Positions 42,933 to 52,166 of a stretch of 55,892 nt of DNA are shown in pieces. The stretch covers positions 1 through 55,892 of the forward strand of contig UCMT01000009.1 of NCBI GenBank assembly GCA_900473795.1, in the 5' to 3' direction. The notes under the pieces were generated by a model, which was not told the DNA's origin, did not search any database, and worked only from the letters and a program-made list of their open reading frames with translations. A program made the position numbers and the translations under genes. Every line of letters starts with the position of its first letter. Within the stretch, counting starts at the first letter, position 1. The DNA comes from Hyphomicrobiales bacterium (GTDB taxonomy: Bacteria; Pseudomonadota; Alphaproteobacteria; Rhizobiales; Rhizobiaceae).

Positions 42933-45386
42933 ATGCTGAAAGTCGTCAAAGAAGAGCTTGGATTTGGAACGGTCGCCAGCAATGAGCGGCCGATGTCGAC
43001 CCATATACCCTATCTGCGGCACGTCTCCGATACGGTGATCGGACTGGAAAACGGCTCGCTTTTGAGCGTCATCAAACTGGACGGCCTGTTCTTCCAGACG
43101 GAGGACCAGGCTGAACTGAACATGCGGTCGGTCGTGCAAAACACGATGATCCGCGCATTGGGGTCCAGCCGCTATTCTCTGTGGTCAACAGTGATCCGTC
43201 GCGAGATCGAAGCGGAGATCGGCGGCGCTTTTGACGAGCCTTTCTGCGACCTGCTGAATAAGCGCTATATGGAGCAACTGCGCCATAAGCGCATGTTCAC
43301 GAACGAAATTTACCTGACCATCGTCCGGTCTGGAATGCGGGGCGCTCTCGGCGTCGGCGACACGCTAAAGAGGGTGTTCGATAAGGCGAACCGGGACGCT
43401 CGCGGCCAGCAAACGCGCGAAGGTGTCACCGATCTCGAGGAGCGGATCGGCAACATCGTGCGCGATCTGCAAAAGTATGGAGCCAGGGCACTTGGAATTA
43501 CCCATCGTCGCAGAAATGCCGACGTGGCGAAGGTTGAGGGGCACGAAAAGAAAGACGAGCCCTACTCCGAACCTTGCGAATTCTTCAACGCGATCCTCAC
43601 TTGCGGCGTGCCGCGTAAGATGCGCCTGCCGCGCATGGGGATCCGCAATTATGTCGGCACGTCGCGACTGCATTTCAGCAAACGGACGATGCAGGCTCAG
43701 GCAGCTGTCGATGAAGACACCCGCTTTGGAGCGCTGCTGTCCGTCAAGGAATATCCGCCCTTCACCGGGCCGGGCATGCTCGACGGCCTGTTGCAGGTGA
43801 ACCATGAGTTCATTCTGACGCAATCCTTCACCATCGCCGACAAGCCGATCGCGCAAGAGCGTATCAGTAGGCTTCAACGGCAGATTAAAGCATCAGACGA
43901 GGCTGGAAGTTCGGTCGAAAGTGATCTCGACTTTGCACTCAATGGCCTGATGAACCAGGAGGCCGTTTTTGGCTTCCACCATCTATCGCTTCTATGCCTC
44001 TCCCGCGATCTTGATGGCATCAGCCGCACGGTTTCAGAACTCGGCGCCTGCCTCACCGACATGAACATCACCTGGCTTCGCGAGGATCTGAACCTGGAAG
44101 CCGGATTTTGGGCGCAGCTCCCCGGCAATCACAGCTACGTCGCCCGCAAGGCCATGCTGTCCAGCGCGAATTTCTCCGGCTTGTCCTCGATGCATAACTT
44201 TGCCACGGGGCAAGCCGATCGCACCCACTGGGGCTTGCCGATCACGATCCTCGAAACGACTTCGCAAACACCGTATTGGTTCAATTTTCATCGCCGCGAC
44301 ATCGGCCATTTCCTTGTCACCGGACCAACCGGCTCCGGTAAGACGGTCGCATTGACGTTCCTGCTGGCACAGGCGATGCGCGTTTCGCCGGCGCCAAGGG
44401 CGGTGTTCTTCGACAAAGACCGTGGCGCGGAAATCTTCCTAAGGGCGATCGGCGGCTCGTACGAGGTTCTGTCACCAGGGACGCCGACCGGCTTTAATCC
44501 GCTTCAGCTCGAAAACACCGGTCCCAACCGCGAATTCCTCCTTCGCCTGCTAAAGGCGATGCTGCGCTCGGGTGATCACAGCGACTTCACCCAGGAAGAC
44601 GAGGATACGCTCGAGCGAGCGATCGTCCGCCTGATGCAAGAACCTGCGGCCGAGCGCAATCTGGCGAACCTGGCGGGCCTGCTGGTCGGTCGGTCTCGGG
44701 CGGACGCCAATGACCTTCACTCTCGCCTTCGCCCCTGGATCGACGGCGAAAAGGCATGGCTCTTCAATGCCCCGCATGACGTTCTGTCCTTCTCTGGCCG
44801 GAGCGTCTTTGGGTTCGACATGACGACTATCCTCGGAAACGAGGATCTTCGCACGCCAGCGCTGATGTACCTCTATCATCGTCTGGACGAGTTGCTGGAC
44901 GGCAACCCGGTCATGTTCTTCATGGACGAGGGCTGGCAGCTCCTCATGGACGAGACCTTTTCGGCGTTCATCGTCGACAAGATGAAAACCATCCGCAAGC
45001 TCGGCGGCATTGTCGGCTTCGGCACGCAGTCCGCGGCCGATATCGCCAAGGCAACGGCCTCCCACACCCTGATTGAGCAGTCGGCGACCAACATTCACTT
45101 CCCGAATCCCCGCGCCGACGAAGACAGCTACATCAAACGCTTCGGGCTGACGGTGAAGGAATTCAAGTTCATCAAGGAAACCCCGCCCGAAAAGCGAACC
45201 TTCCTGATCAAGCACGGCAATGACTCGGTCATCGCCCGGCTCGATCTCGCGACCATGCCCGATCTGGTGAAGGTGCTCTCCGGGCGCAAGGAGACCGTCG
45301 AGGAGTGCGCAGCACTTCGAGAAAAATATGGCGACGAGCCGGAACACTGGCTGGCTGAATTTTGCGGATGGGAGAAGGCCAAATGA
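42933..45386 (+). CDS. virB4: VirB4 ATPase
   Basis: 817 residues from the ATG at 42933, two bases after virB3. Walker A GPTGSGKTV is near residue 464, Walker B FFMDEGWQLLMDE near 660, and the N-terminal CagE/TrbE domain includes the NEIYLTIVR segment. It energises pilus biogenesis and substrate transfer at the inner membrane. Longest gene of the locus and phylogenetically the best marker for MPF type; it looks MPF-T. Confidence 0.94.
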   Translation: MLKVVKEELGFGTVASNERPMSTHIPYLRHVSDTVIGLENGSLLSVIKLDGLFFQTEDQAELNMRSVVQNTMIRALGSSRYSLWSTVIRREIEAEIGGAFDEPFCDLLNKRYMEQLRHKRMFTNEIYLTIVRSGMRGALGVGDTLKRVFDKANRDARGQQTREGVTDLEERIGNIVRDLQKYGARALGITHRRRNADVAKVEGHEKKDEPYSEPCEFFNAILTCGVPRKMRLPRMGIRNYVGTSRLHFSKRTMQAQAAVDEDTRFGALLSVKEYPPFTGPGMLDGLLQVNHEFILTQSFTIADKPIAQERISRLQRQIKASDEAGSSVESDLDFALNGLMNQEAVFGFHHLSLLCLSRDLDGISRTVSELGACLTDMNITWLREDLNLEAGFWAQLPGNHSYVARKAMLSSANFSGLSSMHNFATGQADRTHWGLPITILETTSQTPYWFNFHRRDIGHFLVTGPTGSGKTVALTFLLAQAMRVSPAPRAVFFDKDRGAEIFLRAIGGSYEVLSPGTPTGFNPLQLENTGPNREFLLRLLKAMLRSGDHSDFTQEDEDTLERAIVRLMQEPAAERNLANLAGLLVGRSRADANDLHSRLRPWIDGEKAWLFNAPHDVLSFSGRSVFGFDMTTILGNEDLRTPALMYLYHRLDELLDGNPVMFFMDEGWQLLMDETFSAFIVDKMKTIRKLGGIVGFGTQSAADIAKATASHTLIEQSATNIHFPNPRADEDSYIKRFGLTVKEFKFIKETPPEKRTFLIKHGNDSVIARLDLATMPDLVKVLSGRKETVEECAALREKYGDEPEHWLAEFCGWEKAK

Positions 45387-46468
45387 GGAATAGTCCTGCT
45401 CTGTGGGTAATTTCTGCGCTGTCGCTTGTCGTTCCCGACCCGGCGATCTCACAGGTTCCCGTCGAGGACGAGAAAGTCCTGGAGACTGATACCAAGCGTG
45501 ATCAAACCACCTCGGACATCGAGAAAACGGATCATGACCGTCATACCGTCAGCAAGAGCGTCACGTGTTCGATGTATCGGCCCGGCCGGAGCGGTGACGC
45601 CGCGTCGGCCGCCACCGCTAATCCGGAAATCGCCGGCCTTGTGAAGCGTGTCGCCCAAGAGGAAGGTGTCGACGAAGACCTGTTCATGGCATTGGTCTAT
45701 CAGGAAAGCCGGTTCAATCCTTGTGCGAAATCGCCGGTCGGTGCGATCGGGCTATCTCAGCTCATGCCGGGCACGGCAAAGGATCTCGGCGTTGATCCGC
45801 ACAACATCGAGGACAATCTTCGTGGCGGCGCGCGCTACCTGAAGCAACAGATGCGACGGTTCAACGACAACGTCCCTCTGGCGCTGGCCGCCTATAACGC
45901 CGGACCAGCAAACGTTCAGAAGTATGGCGGCATCCCTCCTTTCAAGGAAACACAGGGGTATGTGGCGAACATCACCCAAAAGTGGCTTCCAGCCTTCGGC
46001 GGCTCGGACGTTGCGAATATCCCGGTCAACTATGGCGGTGGGTCGACGGCCTTTACCGGCATGCGAGATTCCACGATCAACTCGATGGCAACCTCGCAGG
46101 CGATTGGCGGAAGCAGCGGCAACGTTGCGTCCTGGCTGCAGCAGTTGGCCCAGATGTCCAGCGGCACGATCCAAGACAGTTGGGATCACAATTCCGGCGC
46201 TCGCAACGCGAACCTTGAAATGATGAACCAGGTCATCCGGCTCGGCACAACGATGGCGGACCTCATGAATTCTCGCAACGCGGTCGATGTCGGCGGCCTG
46301 TCCGGCTCTTCGCGCACGAGCGACTTCAAGGATGACGACGAGGAGGACCGCGAGACCACCGGTCTCTGCAATCCTCGGGAAGGGCTCGAATGGAGCCCGA
46401 CTGAAAAGGCTTGCGTGCGGAAGCGCGAACGCGAGGCCAACGTAGACCTGATGTTGAACGCTCAATGA
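45383..46468 (+). CDS. Second lytic transglycosylase of the T4SS locus
   Basis: 361 residues, start overlapping the virB4 stop. N-terminal export signal, then an SLT domain at about 85-200 with catalytic Glu in MALVYQESRFNPCAKSPVGAIGLSQLMPGTA and the AAYNAGPANVQKYGGIPPF motif. A C-terminal region of about 150 residues is rich in Gly, Ser and Asn and ends in a cysteine-containing ECxP-like tail (GLCNPREGLEWSPTEKACV). It may be tailored for the conjugation channel. Two transglycosylases in one locus is uncommon. Confidence 0.9.
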   Translation: MRNSPALWVISALSLVVPDPAISQVPVEDEKVLETDTKRDQTTSDIEKTDHDRHTVSKSVTCSMYRPGRSGDAASAATANPEIAGLVKRVAQEEGVDEDLFMALVYQESRFNPCAKSPVGAIGLSQLMPGTAKDLGVDPHNIEDNLRGGARYLKQQMRRFNDNVPLALAAYNAGPANVQKYGGIPPFKETQGYVANITQKWLPAFGGSDVANIPVNYGGGSTAFTGMRDSTINSMATSQAIGGSSGNVASWLQQLAQMSSGTIQDSWDHNSGARNANLEMMNQVIRLGTTMADLMNSRNAVDVGGLSGSSRTSDFKDDDEEDRETTGLCNPREGLEWSPTEKACVRKREREANVDLMLNAQ

Positions 46469-46479
46469 GGAGAACTGAC

Positions 46480-47187
46480 ATGAAGATGTTGATTGTAACA
46501 GCGTGTTCGGTAGCCGTTGCGTCCGGAGCCTTCGCGCAAGTCCCGGTGATCGACAATGCCAATCTGGAGATTGCCAACCGCACATCGCAGACGACGGACA
46601 AGATCCTCGGCACCAACAAGGAGGTCCTCAATACTGTTCAGGAAACACTCAAGGCGGTGACCGGCGATCGCGGTAGCGATGCCAACCAGATGCAGAACCT
46701 TGCGGTTGGCAACGGTTTCAGCGTGTCTCAGATGCCCTCGTTCGACAGTCTTCTGTCCGGTGGCGTCCCAAACTTCGGCGGGATGGGCGGCGACGTCTCC
46801 AAGGTGGCCACGACCTTCATCAACGGGCTGCAGCTCGTGAAAAGCCTGTCCGGCAAGGAAGGCAGCACCTTTTCGGGCGACAAGTCCTATGAGGAAATGG
46901 TCAACACCGTTCTTGGTGTCGCGGCGCTCGTTACCGGCTCACAACAAGCCGTCCAGACGCGCCGCACGTCCTTCGAACAGGCGGGTCAGAGCATAGGTCA
47001 GGCCAAGGATATCAAAGGCTCGATCGACCAGAACACGCAGCTTCAGGTCCAGGCCGGTCTGACGGTCAACGAGTTGATCGGTGTGATGAACGGGGCGGTC
47101 TCCTCCCTCCAGGCCGAAAATCAACGTCGCCTGACCGACATCTCCAACTCCAAAAAGGTTCTCACCTACAGTGACCCCACAGAATAA
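46480..47187 (+). CDS. virB5: VirB5 minor pilin
   Basis: 235 residues from the ATG at 46480. The signal peptide ends at Gly-Ala-Phe-Ala (residue 19). The mature protein is helical, with SQTTDKILGTNKEVLNTVQETL and a C-terminal coiled-coil part (NELIGVMNGAVSSLQAENQRRLTDIS), as in VirB5/TraC proteins that cap the pilus. Assigned by position and general features; sequence identity in this family is low. Confidence 0.8.
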   Translation: MKMLIVTACSVAVASGAFAQVPVIDNANLEIANRTSQTTDKILGTNKEVLNTVQETLKAVTGDRGSDANQMQNLAVGNGFSVSQMPSFDSLLSGGVPNFGGMGGDVSKVATTFINGLQLVKSLSGKEGSTFSGDKSYEEMVNTVLGVAALVTGSQQAVQTRRTSFEQAGQSIGQAKDIKGSIDQNTQLQVQAGLTVNELIGVMNGAVSSLQAENQRRLTDISNSKKVLTYSDPTE

Positions 47188-47395
47188 GGCCTCCACTGCG
47201 GCGATATTTTCTGTCCTGATCGCAGTCGCCCTCGCCGGCTGCGGTACTGCGGCCAAGAAAAAAACCGCACCCTGCAAGAGACCTGCCAACCTGACCTCTT
47301 ACGCGCCCGATCCTCGTGAGCAGTGCGGCCCGATGATGAGCGTTAACGGTAACGCTGCAGCGGCATTCGCAGCGATCGACGCCGCGACGGAATAA
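47171..47395 (+). CDS. virB7: VirB7-like lipoprotein
   Basis: 74 residues, GTG start inside the virB5 3' end. A lipobox (ALAGC) at about residue 24 predicts an outer-membrane lipoprotein; Cys residues follow in APCKRP and EQCGPM. VirB7 stabilises VirB9 in the core complex. The size, lipobox and place between virB5 and virB6 support the call. Confidence 0.75.
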   Translation: MTPQNKASTAAIFSVLIAVALAGCGTAAKKKTAPCKRPANLTSYAPDPREQCGPMMSVNGNAAAAFAAIDAATE

Positions 47396-47408
47396 GGATT
47401 GTAGGCAT

Positions 47409-48419
47409 ATGGGCGGCGACTTCCTCGGGCAACTTCTCGAAAGAATCGAAGACACGGGCAAGACATTCAGCGCGAGGGCATATGGAGTGCTGGGTGATGA
47501 AATCATGCCGCTTCTGCAGGTCATGTTCCTTGCGTACGTCGCCTACTACGGCCTTCAACTGATCCTGGGGACATCCAGGATAAGCGTTGGCGAGGTGATC
47601 GCTAGGGTCGTGCGGATGATGTTCATCCTCTCCCTTATCTCCAAGTGGGAGTACTTCAACGATCTCTTCTACAGTTGGCTGAACAACACTCCCGAAGATG
47701 TCGGCCGTGCACTTTTGACCGCTGCTTCGACGGGGATAACCGAACCGACAAATGGCCTATCGATGATTTGGAAGTCTGCGAACCAGGCTGCATCCGAATT
47801 TGCCGAACAGTCTGGCTATTTCGCCGTTCTTCCGTCTCTGGTTGGCGTTGTCGTGCTGCTCGGCGCACTGGTCTTCATTGCGGTTGCTCTGGCTATCCTG
47901 TTGCTGGCGAAGGTCATGATGTGGGTGCTCATCGGAACGGCTCCAATCTTCATTGCCTGCATGCTGTTCGAGCCAACGCGGAACTACGGGTACGGCTGGT
48001 TTCAACAGATCTTGTTGTACGCGCTGATGCCCATGTTCGTGTACGTCGTCGCGGCTTTTCTCATAACCGCGTTGGATCCTGAGCTGACGAAATTGACCAA
48101 CGCTGCTGGCAATAAAGAGATCCAGCTCTCCGACATCGCCGGATTTCTACTCCTCTGCGCGGCAGGGGCCTTTGTGCTGATCAATGTGCAGACCCTTGCG
48201 CAAGGCATTGTCGGCGGGATGGCTGCGGGCGTCGGCAGCATCGCAAAATCCGTCGGCCGCTTTGCCGGGCTCACTGCTCCGCGACAGCTCGCCGGTCGCG
48301 TGGGCGAGGCCGGCATGAGGATGCGAGAACGCATAGACAATGGGATGCGAGAAAACATCCGCAACGCTAGCGCTGAAGCAATGCAGAACCGGATCAGCAG
48401 CAACAGCATGCCTCGGTGA
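47409..48419 (+). CDS. virB6: VirB6 polytopic membrane channel protein
   Basis: 336 residues with at least five hydrophobic spans (for example LPSLVGVVVLLGALVFIAVA and MMWVLIGTAPIFIACML). The TrbL/VirB6 motif WVLIGTAPIFIA and the IRMMF-like N-terminal part are family-typical. The C-terminal 60 residues are hydrophilic and rich in Arg and Asn. Contributes to the inner-membrane channel. Confidence 0.88.
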   Translation: MGGDFLGQLLERIEDTGKTFSARAYGVLGDEIMPLLQVMFLAYVAYYGLQLILGTSRISVGEVIARVVRMMFILSLISKWEYFNDLFYSWLNNTPEDVGRALLTAASTGITEPTNGLSMIWKSANQAASEFAEQSGYFAVLPSLVGVVVLLGALVFIAVALAILLLAKVMMWVLIGTAPIFIACMLFEPTRNYGYGWFQQILLYALMPMFVYVVAAFLITALDPELTKLTNAAGNKEIQLSDIAGFLLLCAAGAFVLINVQTLAQGIVGGMAAGVGSIAKSVGRFAGLTAPRQLAGRVGEAGMRMRERIDNGMRENIRNASAEAMQNRISSNSMPR

Positions 48420-48444
48420 GGCGCGGATTTAAGGGCTAGATTGG

Positions 48445-49140
48445 ATGGCAGAGACGAATGACGCAGCTCTTCGGAGCTATTTTCAGGACGGCGATCGTTG
48501 GGAACAAGAGATCGTCAAGAAGGCCAGGCGATCGCGCGCACTCGCTTGGTTCGTCACGATGATTTTCGGCGCGATTACCCTGCTGTCACTCACGGCATTG
48601 GTGATGCTGGTTCCGCTGAAAAGCTTTGAGCCGTATATCGTCGAAGTGGATAAGAACACCGGTTATATGGAGGTCAAGACCGGCCTGACCAGGTCTGCAA
48701 AGCTGACGGACCAACAGGCCGTCACTCAGGCAAACGTTGTTCGCTATATCCGCGCTCGCGAAGGATACGATCCTTTTGCGATCGAGCAGAATTTCGGCAT
48801 TGCCGCGTTGCTGTCGACCGACGATGCGGCTCGCGAGCTTCAGGAGCTCTACAGTGCAGGAAATCCAAGCAATCCGGCAAAGCTGCTTGGCAAAAACAAG
48901 CGGATCACCGTCGACGTCAAGTCTGTGACCTTCTCGAATGCCAGCACGGCACTGGTGCGCTTTTCCGCCACCGAAAAGTCAGACACGGAATCCATTGTAC
49001 GGCATTATATTTCCGTGGTCCGCTATCGCTACACGGACACGCCGGCGACCAACGAATGGCGTTTTGAGAACCCGTTGGGCTTCCAGGTCTACAACTACCG
49101 TCGCGATCAAGAGACGGTTTCGGCAGGAGACCAGGAATGA
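48445..49140 (+). CDS. virB8: VirB8 inner-membrane assembly protein
   Basis: 231 residues, bitopic: a short cytoplasmic N-terminus (FQDGDRWEQEIVKKARRSR), a span at about 32-53 and the periplasmic VirB8 domain with FEPYIVEVDKNTGYMEVKTGL, QANVVRYIRAREGYDP and ENPLGFQVYNYRRD. Nucleates assembly of the channel. Its stop overlaps the virB9 start. Confidence 0.92.
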   Translation: MAETNDAALRSYFQDGDRWEQEIVKKARRSRALAWFVTMIFGAITLLSLTALVMLVPLKSFEPYIVEVDKNTGYMEVKTGLTRSAKLTDQQAVTQANVVRYIRAREGYDPFAIEQNFGIAALLSTDDAARELQELYSAGNPSNPAKLLGKNKRITVDVKSVTFSNASTALVRFSATEKSDTESIVRHYISVVRYRYTDTPATNEWRFENPLGFQVYNYRRDQETVSAGDQE

Positions 49141-49949
49141 TCAAACCGCTGCTGCTGTCAGCGGCGTTCACCGCCGCCACGATGACTCACGCCTTTGCTG
49201 CACAAGCGCCCCGCCCCGGCTTGCTCGACGCCCGGGTGACAAGCGTTGTGTACCAGCCGAGCAACGTCGTGAAGGTTTCGGCAACCTACGGCATTTCGAC
49301 GATGATCATCTTTGACGAGGATGAGAAATTCGAAACGATCTCGCTTGGTGACACCGATAGCTGGCAGGTTGCCCCTTCCGAGAAAGGCAATATCCTGTTC
49401 GTGAAGCCGATCGCAAAGAACGTCGCCACCAACATGAACGTCGTGACGAGCAAGAGGATCTATTTCCTCGAGCTCAATGACCACGCCCCGACAGACGGAC
49501 AGCAGGTTTTCGGCATTCGTTTTATTTATCCGGAAAAGGACCTGAATGCTCAACTGCGGAAGGAAGCCGAGCAAAGAGCCGCCAATCCGAACATGTCGAA
49601 CATCGACAAGGCCAACGTCAACATCGACTACTCGTTCTCCGGCGATACAGCATTGAAGCCGTCGGTGGTTTTCGACGACGGCAAGAAGACCTTCTTTAAA
49701 TTCAAGAGCCGGGTGCCGGCAATTTTTGCCGTGCAGGTCGATTTCTCGGAAACGCTGCGCAACTTCCGCAAGGAAGGCGAATACATCGTTGTCGATGGTG
49801 TTTCCACGCAATACACCCTGCGTGACGGCAACCAGTGGACTTGCATCTTCAATCTTCGCAAGCCCGACTTCGGCGCTCCCGACCCTGACACTCTCGGCCC
49901 GGCTGTTGACACTGAGGTGACGAAACGCAGGAGGAGCGGCAACAAATGA
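49137..49949 (+). CDS. virB9: VirB9 outer-membrane core complex protein
   Basis: 270 residues with a signal peptide ending near His-Ala-Phe-Ala (residue 20). The N-terminal domain has YGISTMIIFDEDEKFETISLGD and the C-terminal beta-barrel domain has PSVVFDDGKKTFFKF, RVPAIFAV and NFRKEGEYIVVDGV. Forms the outer ring with VirB7 and VirB10. Both ends overlap neighbouring genes by 4 bases. Confidence 0.93.
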   Translation: MIKPLLLSAAFTAATMTHAFAAQAPRPGLLDARVTSVVYQPSNVVKVSATYGISTMIIFDEDEKFETISLGDTDSWQVAPSEKGNILFVKPIAKNVATNMNVVTSKRIYFLELNDHAPTDGQQVFGIRFIYPEKDLNAQLRKEAEQRAANPNMSNIDKANVNIDYSFSGDTALKPSVVFDDGKKTFFKFKSRVPAIFAVQVDFSETLRNFRKEGEYIVVDGVSTQYTLRDGNQWTCIFNLRKPDFGAPDPDTLGPAVDTEVTKRRRSGNK

Positions 49950-51157
49950 AGCGCAGCCCCGAACTTGAAGCCATGGCGGCGGCCGACGACACGGCAGTCA
50001 GCAACAGGAACGTTGGACGAAACCAGATCTTCGGCATGGCAGCACTTCTGCTGGGTGGGGCAGTCGCTGCCTATTTCGTGATTGCGACGGCCGGCGAGAA
50101 ACCGCGTGATGTCGTCGATAGCGACGAAGAGTTTCAAACGACGACCTTCCGGCCACCATCATTCCTGCGCGAAGAGGAAAAGCCAGAGCCAAAGCCGGAA
50201 CAAGAACTCATCAAACTGCCACCACCGCCTGAAGTCGTCGAAGACGAGCCGGTTGACACGACCGAATTCAAGGTTCCACCCCCGCCAGAGGTCGCTGAAG
50301 AAACACCCGAAGTTGCCCCTGTTGAGGAGTTTCCCGACCGATTCAAGTCCGGTCTGATCTCGCTCGATCAGAAAGGAAACGCCAATGCAAACGGGAGTCT
50401 GTCGGGCGAGGACGATTCCGGGCTGTCTGTTGCCGGCGAAGACCGCAACAGCAAGTACCTGGCAGCGGCGTCCGGTCTCGCTGACCGAAGCGCCAAAGCC
50501 CGTCAGATCGAGCGGATCGATGCGATGATACCGGAAGGAACCTTGATCCCCGGCCTCCTCGAAACCGCGATCAATAGCGACCTGCCCGGCCAGATCCGCG
50601 CCATCACCTCGCAGGAGGTCTATTCGTTTGATGGGCGGCGCGTTCTGATCCCGACCGGAACTCGCCTTATCGGCGAATATCAGTCCGAGGTAACGCGCGG
50701 GCAAAAGCGCATTTTTGTCGTTTGGACCCGGCTCATTCGCGACGATGGCGTGTCGGTGCGTCTCAACTCGATCGGCACGGATAGCTTGGGACGCTCAGGC
50801 TTGCCCGGTCATGTCGACAACAAATGGCGCGAGCGGTTCGGCTCGGCCGTCATGCTTTCGGTGGTCGGCGCCGGGGCCAGCTTCCTGACGGGATATGGAA
50901 GCGACGAGGCATTCGGAAACAATAACAGTGAGGCTCAACGCGGTGAGGAACTGGCCCGCGAAACGATCGCTGAGACGTTCTCCGATATGGCCAACCAAGC
51001 CTTGAGTGAGAACCTTCGTATTCCTCCCACGATCAGCGTCAGCCAGGGCGAGCGGATCTTTGTCTATGTGCGCCAGGATCTCGATTTCAGCGCCATGTAC
51101 GATGATCCGGTCACCGAAGCGATGAAGGAGATCAAACGTGAACGTCGCGGCAGGTAG
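49946..51157 (+). CDS. virB10: VirB10 energy-sensing core protein
   Basis: 403 residues. A cytoplasmic head of about 30 residues, a span at about 28-50, then a proline-rich periplasmic linker with two PPPPEV repeats (about 88-120), and the C-terminal TrbI/VirB10 barrel (IPEGTLIPGLLETAINSDLPG, VLIPTGTRLIGEY, FVVWTRLIR). Bridges both membranes and senses ATP use. Overlaps virB9 and virB11. Confidence 0.94.
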   Translation: MKRSPELEAMAAADDTAVSNRNVGRNQIFGMAALLLGGAVAAYFVIATAGEKPRDVVDSDEEFQTTTFRPPSFLREEEKPEPKPEQELIKLPPPPEVVEDEPVDTTEFKVPPPPEVAEETPEVAPVEEFPDRFKSGLISLDQKGNANANGSLSGEDDSGLSVAGEDRNSKYLAAASGLADRSAKARQIERIDAMIPEGTLIPGLLETAINSDLPGQIRAITSQEVYSFDGRRVLIPTGTRLIGEYQSEVTRGQKRIFVVWTRLIRDDGVSVRLNSIGTDSLGRSGLPGHVDNKWRERFGSAVMLSVVGAGASFLTGYGSDEAFGNNNSEAQRGEELARETIAETFSDMANQALSENLRIPPTISVSQGERIFVYVRQDLDFSAMYDDPVTEAMKEIKRERRGR

Positions 51158-52166
51158 TACCACACCGATCAGGCGAGATCCGCATTACTTCCTCAATCGC
51201 GCCCTCGAACCGATCAACCAGTTTCTTGATGATCCGAAGGTGGTGGAAATCGCCGTCAACAAGCCGGGTCATGTCTACGTGGAACGGTTTGGCGCTGATC
51301 ATATGGAGCATCATCCAATCGACGCCTTGACGGCCGATGAAATCCAGAACATTGGCGAGCGCGTTGCGGCGGCGACAAACCAGTTTATCAGCCGCTCCAA
51401 GCCGATCCTGAGTGCTGCACTTCCAACCGGCGAGCGTATCCAGATCGTCTTGCCGCCGGCGGCACCCGAAGGCGGATCGATCTCCGTCCGCAAGCAGGTG
51501 GTGAACAATTTCACGCTCGAGGAATATCGCGACAACGGTTCACTGGACAAGGTGTCGGTTGCCGTCGGCGGCCTCAGCGACATTGACCGGGAGCTAATCG
51601 GCGATCTGCGCGCAAATCGGATCTACGACTTCATCCATGCTGCCATCACCAAACGGGTCTCGATGCTGATCAGCGGCGGCACGTCCTCCGGCAAGACCAC
51701 CTTCCTCAATGCCTGCCTGAAAAGCGTTGATCCGCATGAACGGATCATTACGCTCGAAGACACGCGCGAGCTTTTCCCGCCGCAAGCAAACACCGTTCAC
51801 TTGATCGCGTCGAAGGGCGATCAGGGCACGGCAGACGTGACCATTCAAAACCTGCTCGAGTCATCGCTGCGCATGCGGCCTGACCGCCTGTTCGTCGGCG
51901 AAATCCGTGGCGCAGAGGCGTTCTCCTTCCTGCGGGCGATCAACACCGGCCATCCAGGCAGCATGTCGACGGTTCACGCCGACACGCCGATTGGCGCCTA
52001 TGAACAGCTCGCCATGATGATGCAGCAGGCCGGTCTGTCGGCGGGTTTCTCCAAGCAGGATCTCATGACCTATATCCAGATGGTCATCCCGATTGTCATC
52101 CAGCTCCGCCGCGACGGCGGCAAGCGCGGCGTTTCCGAAATCTTCTTTGCCAGGGATGAACCATGA
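51138..52166 (+). CDS. virB11: VirB11 hexameric ATPase
   Basis: 342 residues, GTG start at 51138 with AAGGAG upstream, overlapping virB10 by 20 bases. Walker A SGGTSSGKTT near residue 180, the Asp box (ITLEDTRELF), Walker B region RLFVGEIRGAEAF and the His box TGHPGSMSTVHADTP. Drives pilus assembly and substrate passage at the inner face. Confidence 0.95.
   Translation: MNVAAGSTTPIRRDPHYFLNRALEPINQFLDDPKVVEIAVNKPGHVYVERFGADHMEHHPIDALTADEIQNIGERVAAATNQFISRSKPILSAALPTGERIQIVLPPAAPEGGSISVRKQVVNNFTLEEYRDNGSLDKVSVAVGGLSDIDRELIGDLRANRIYDFIHAAITKRVSMLISGGTSSGKTTFLNACLKSVDPHERIITLEDTRELFPPQANTVHLIASKGDQGTADVTIQNLLESSLRMRPDRLFVGEIRGAEAFSFLRAINTGHPGSMSTVHADTPIGAYEQLAMMMQQAGLSAGFSKQDLMTYIQMVIPIVIQLRRDGGKRGVSEIFFARDEP

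Noticed and set aside
48002..49180. Minus-strand frames opposite virB6 and virB8
   Set aside because: Antisense shadows of well-supported T4SS genes.
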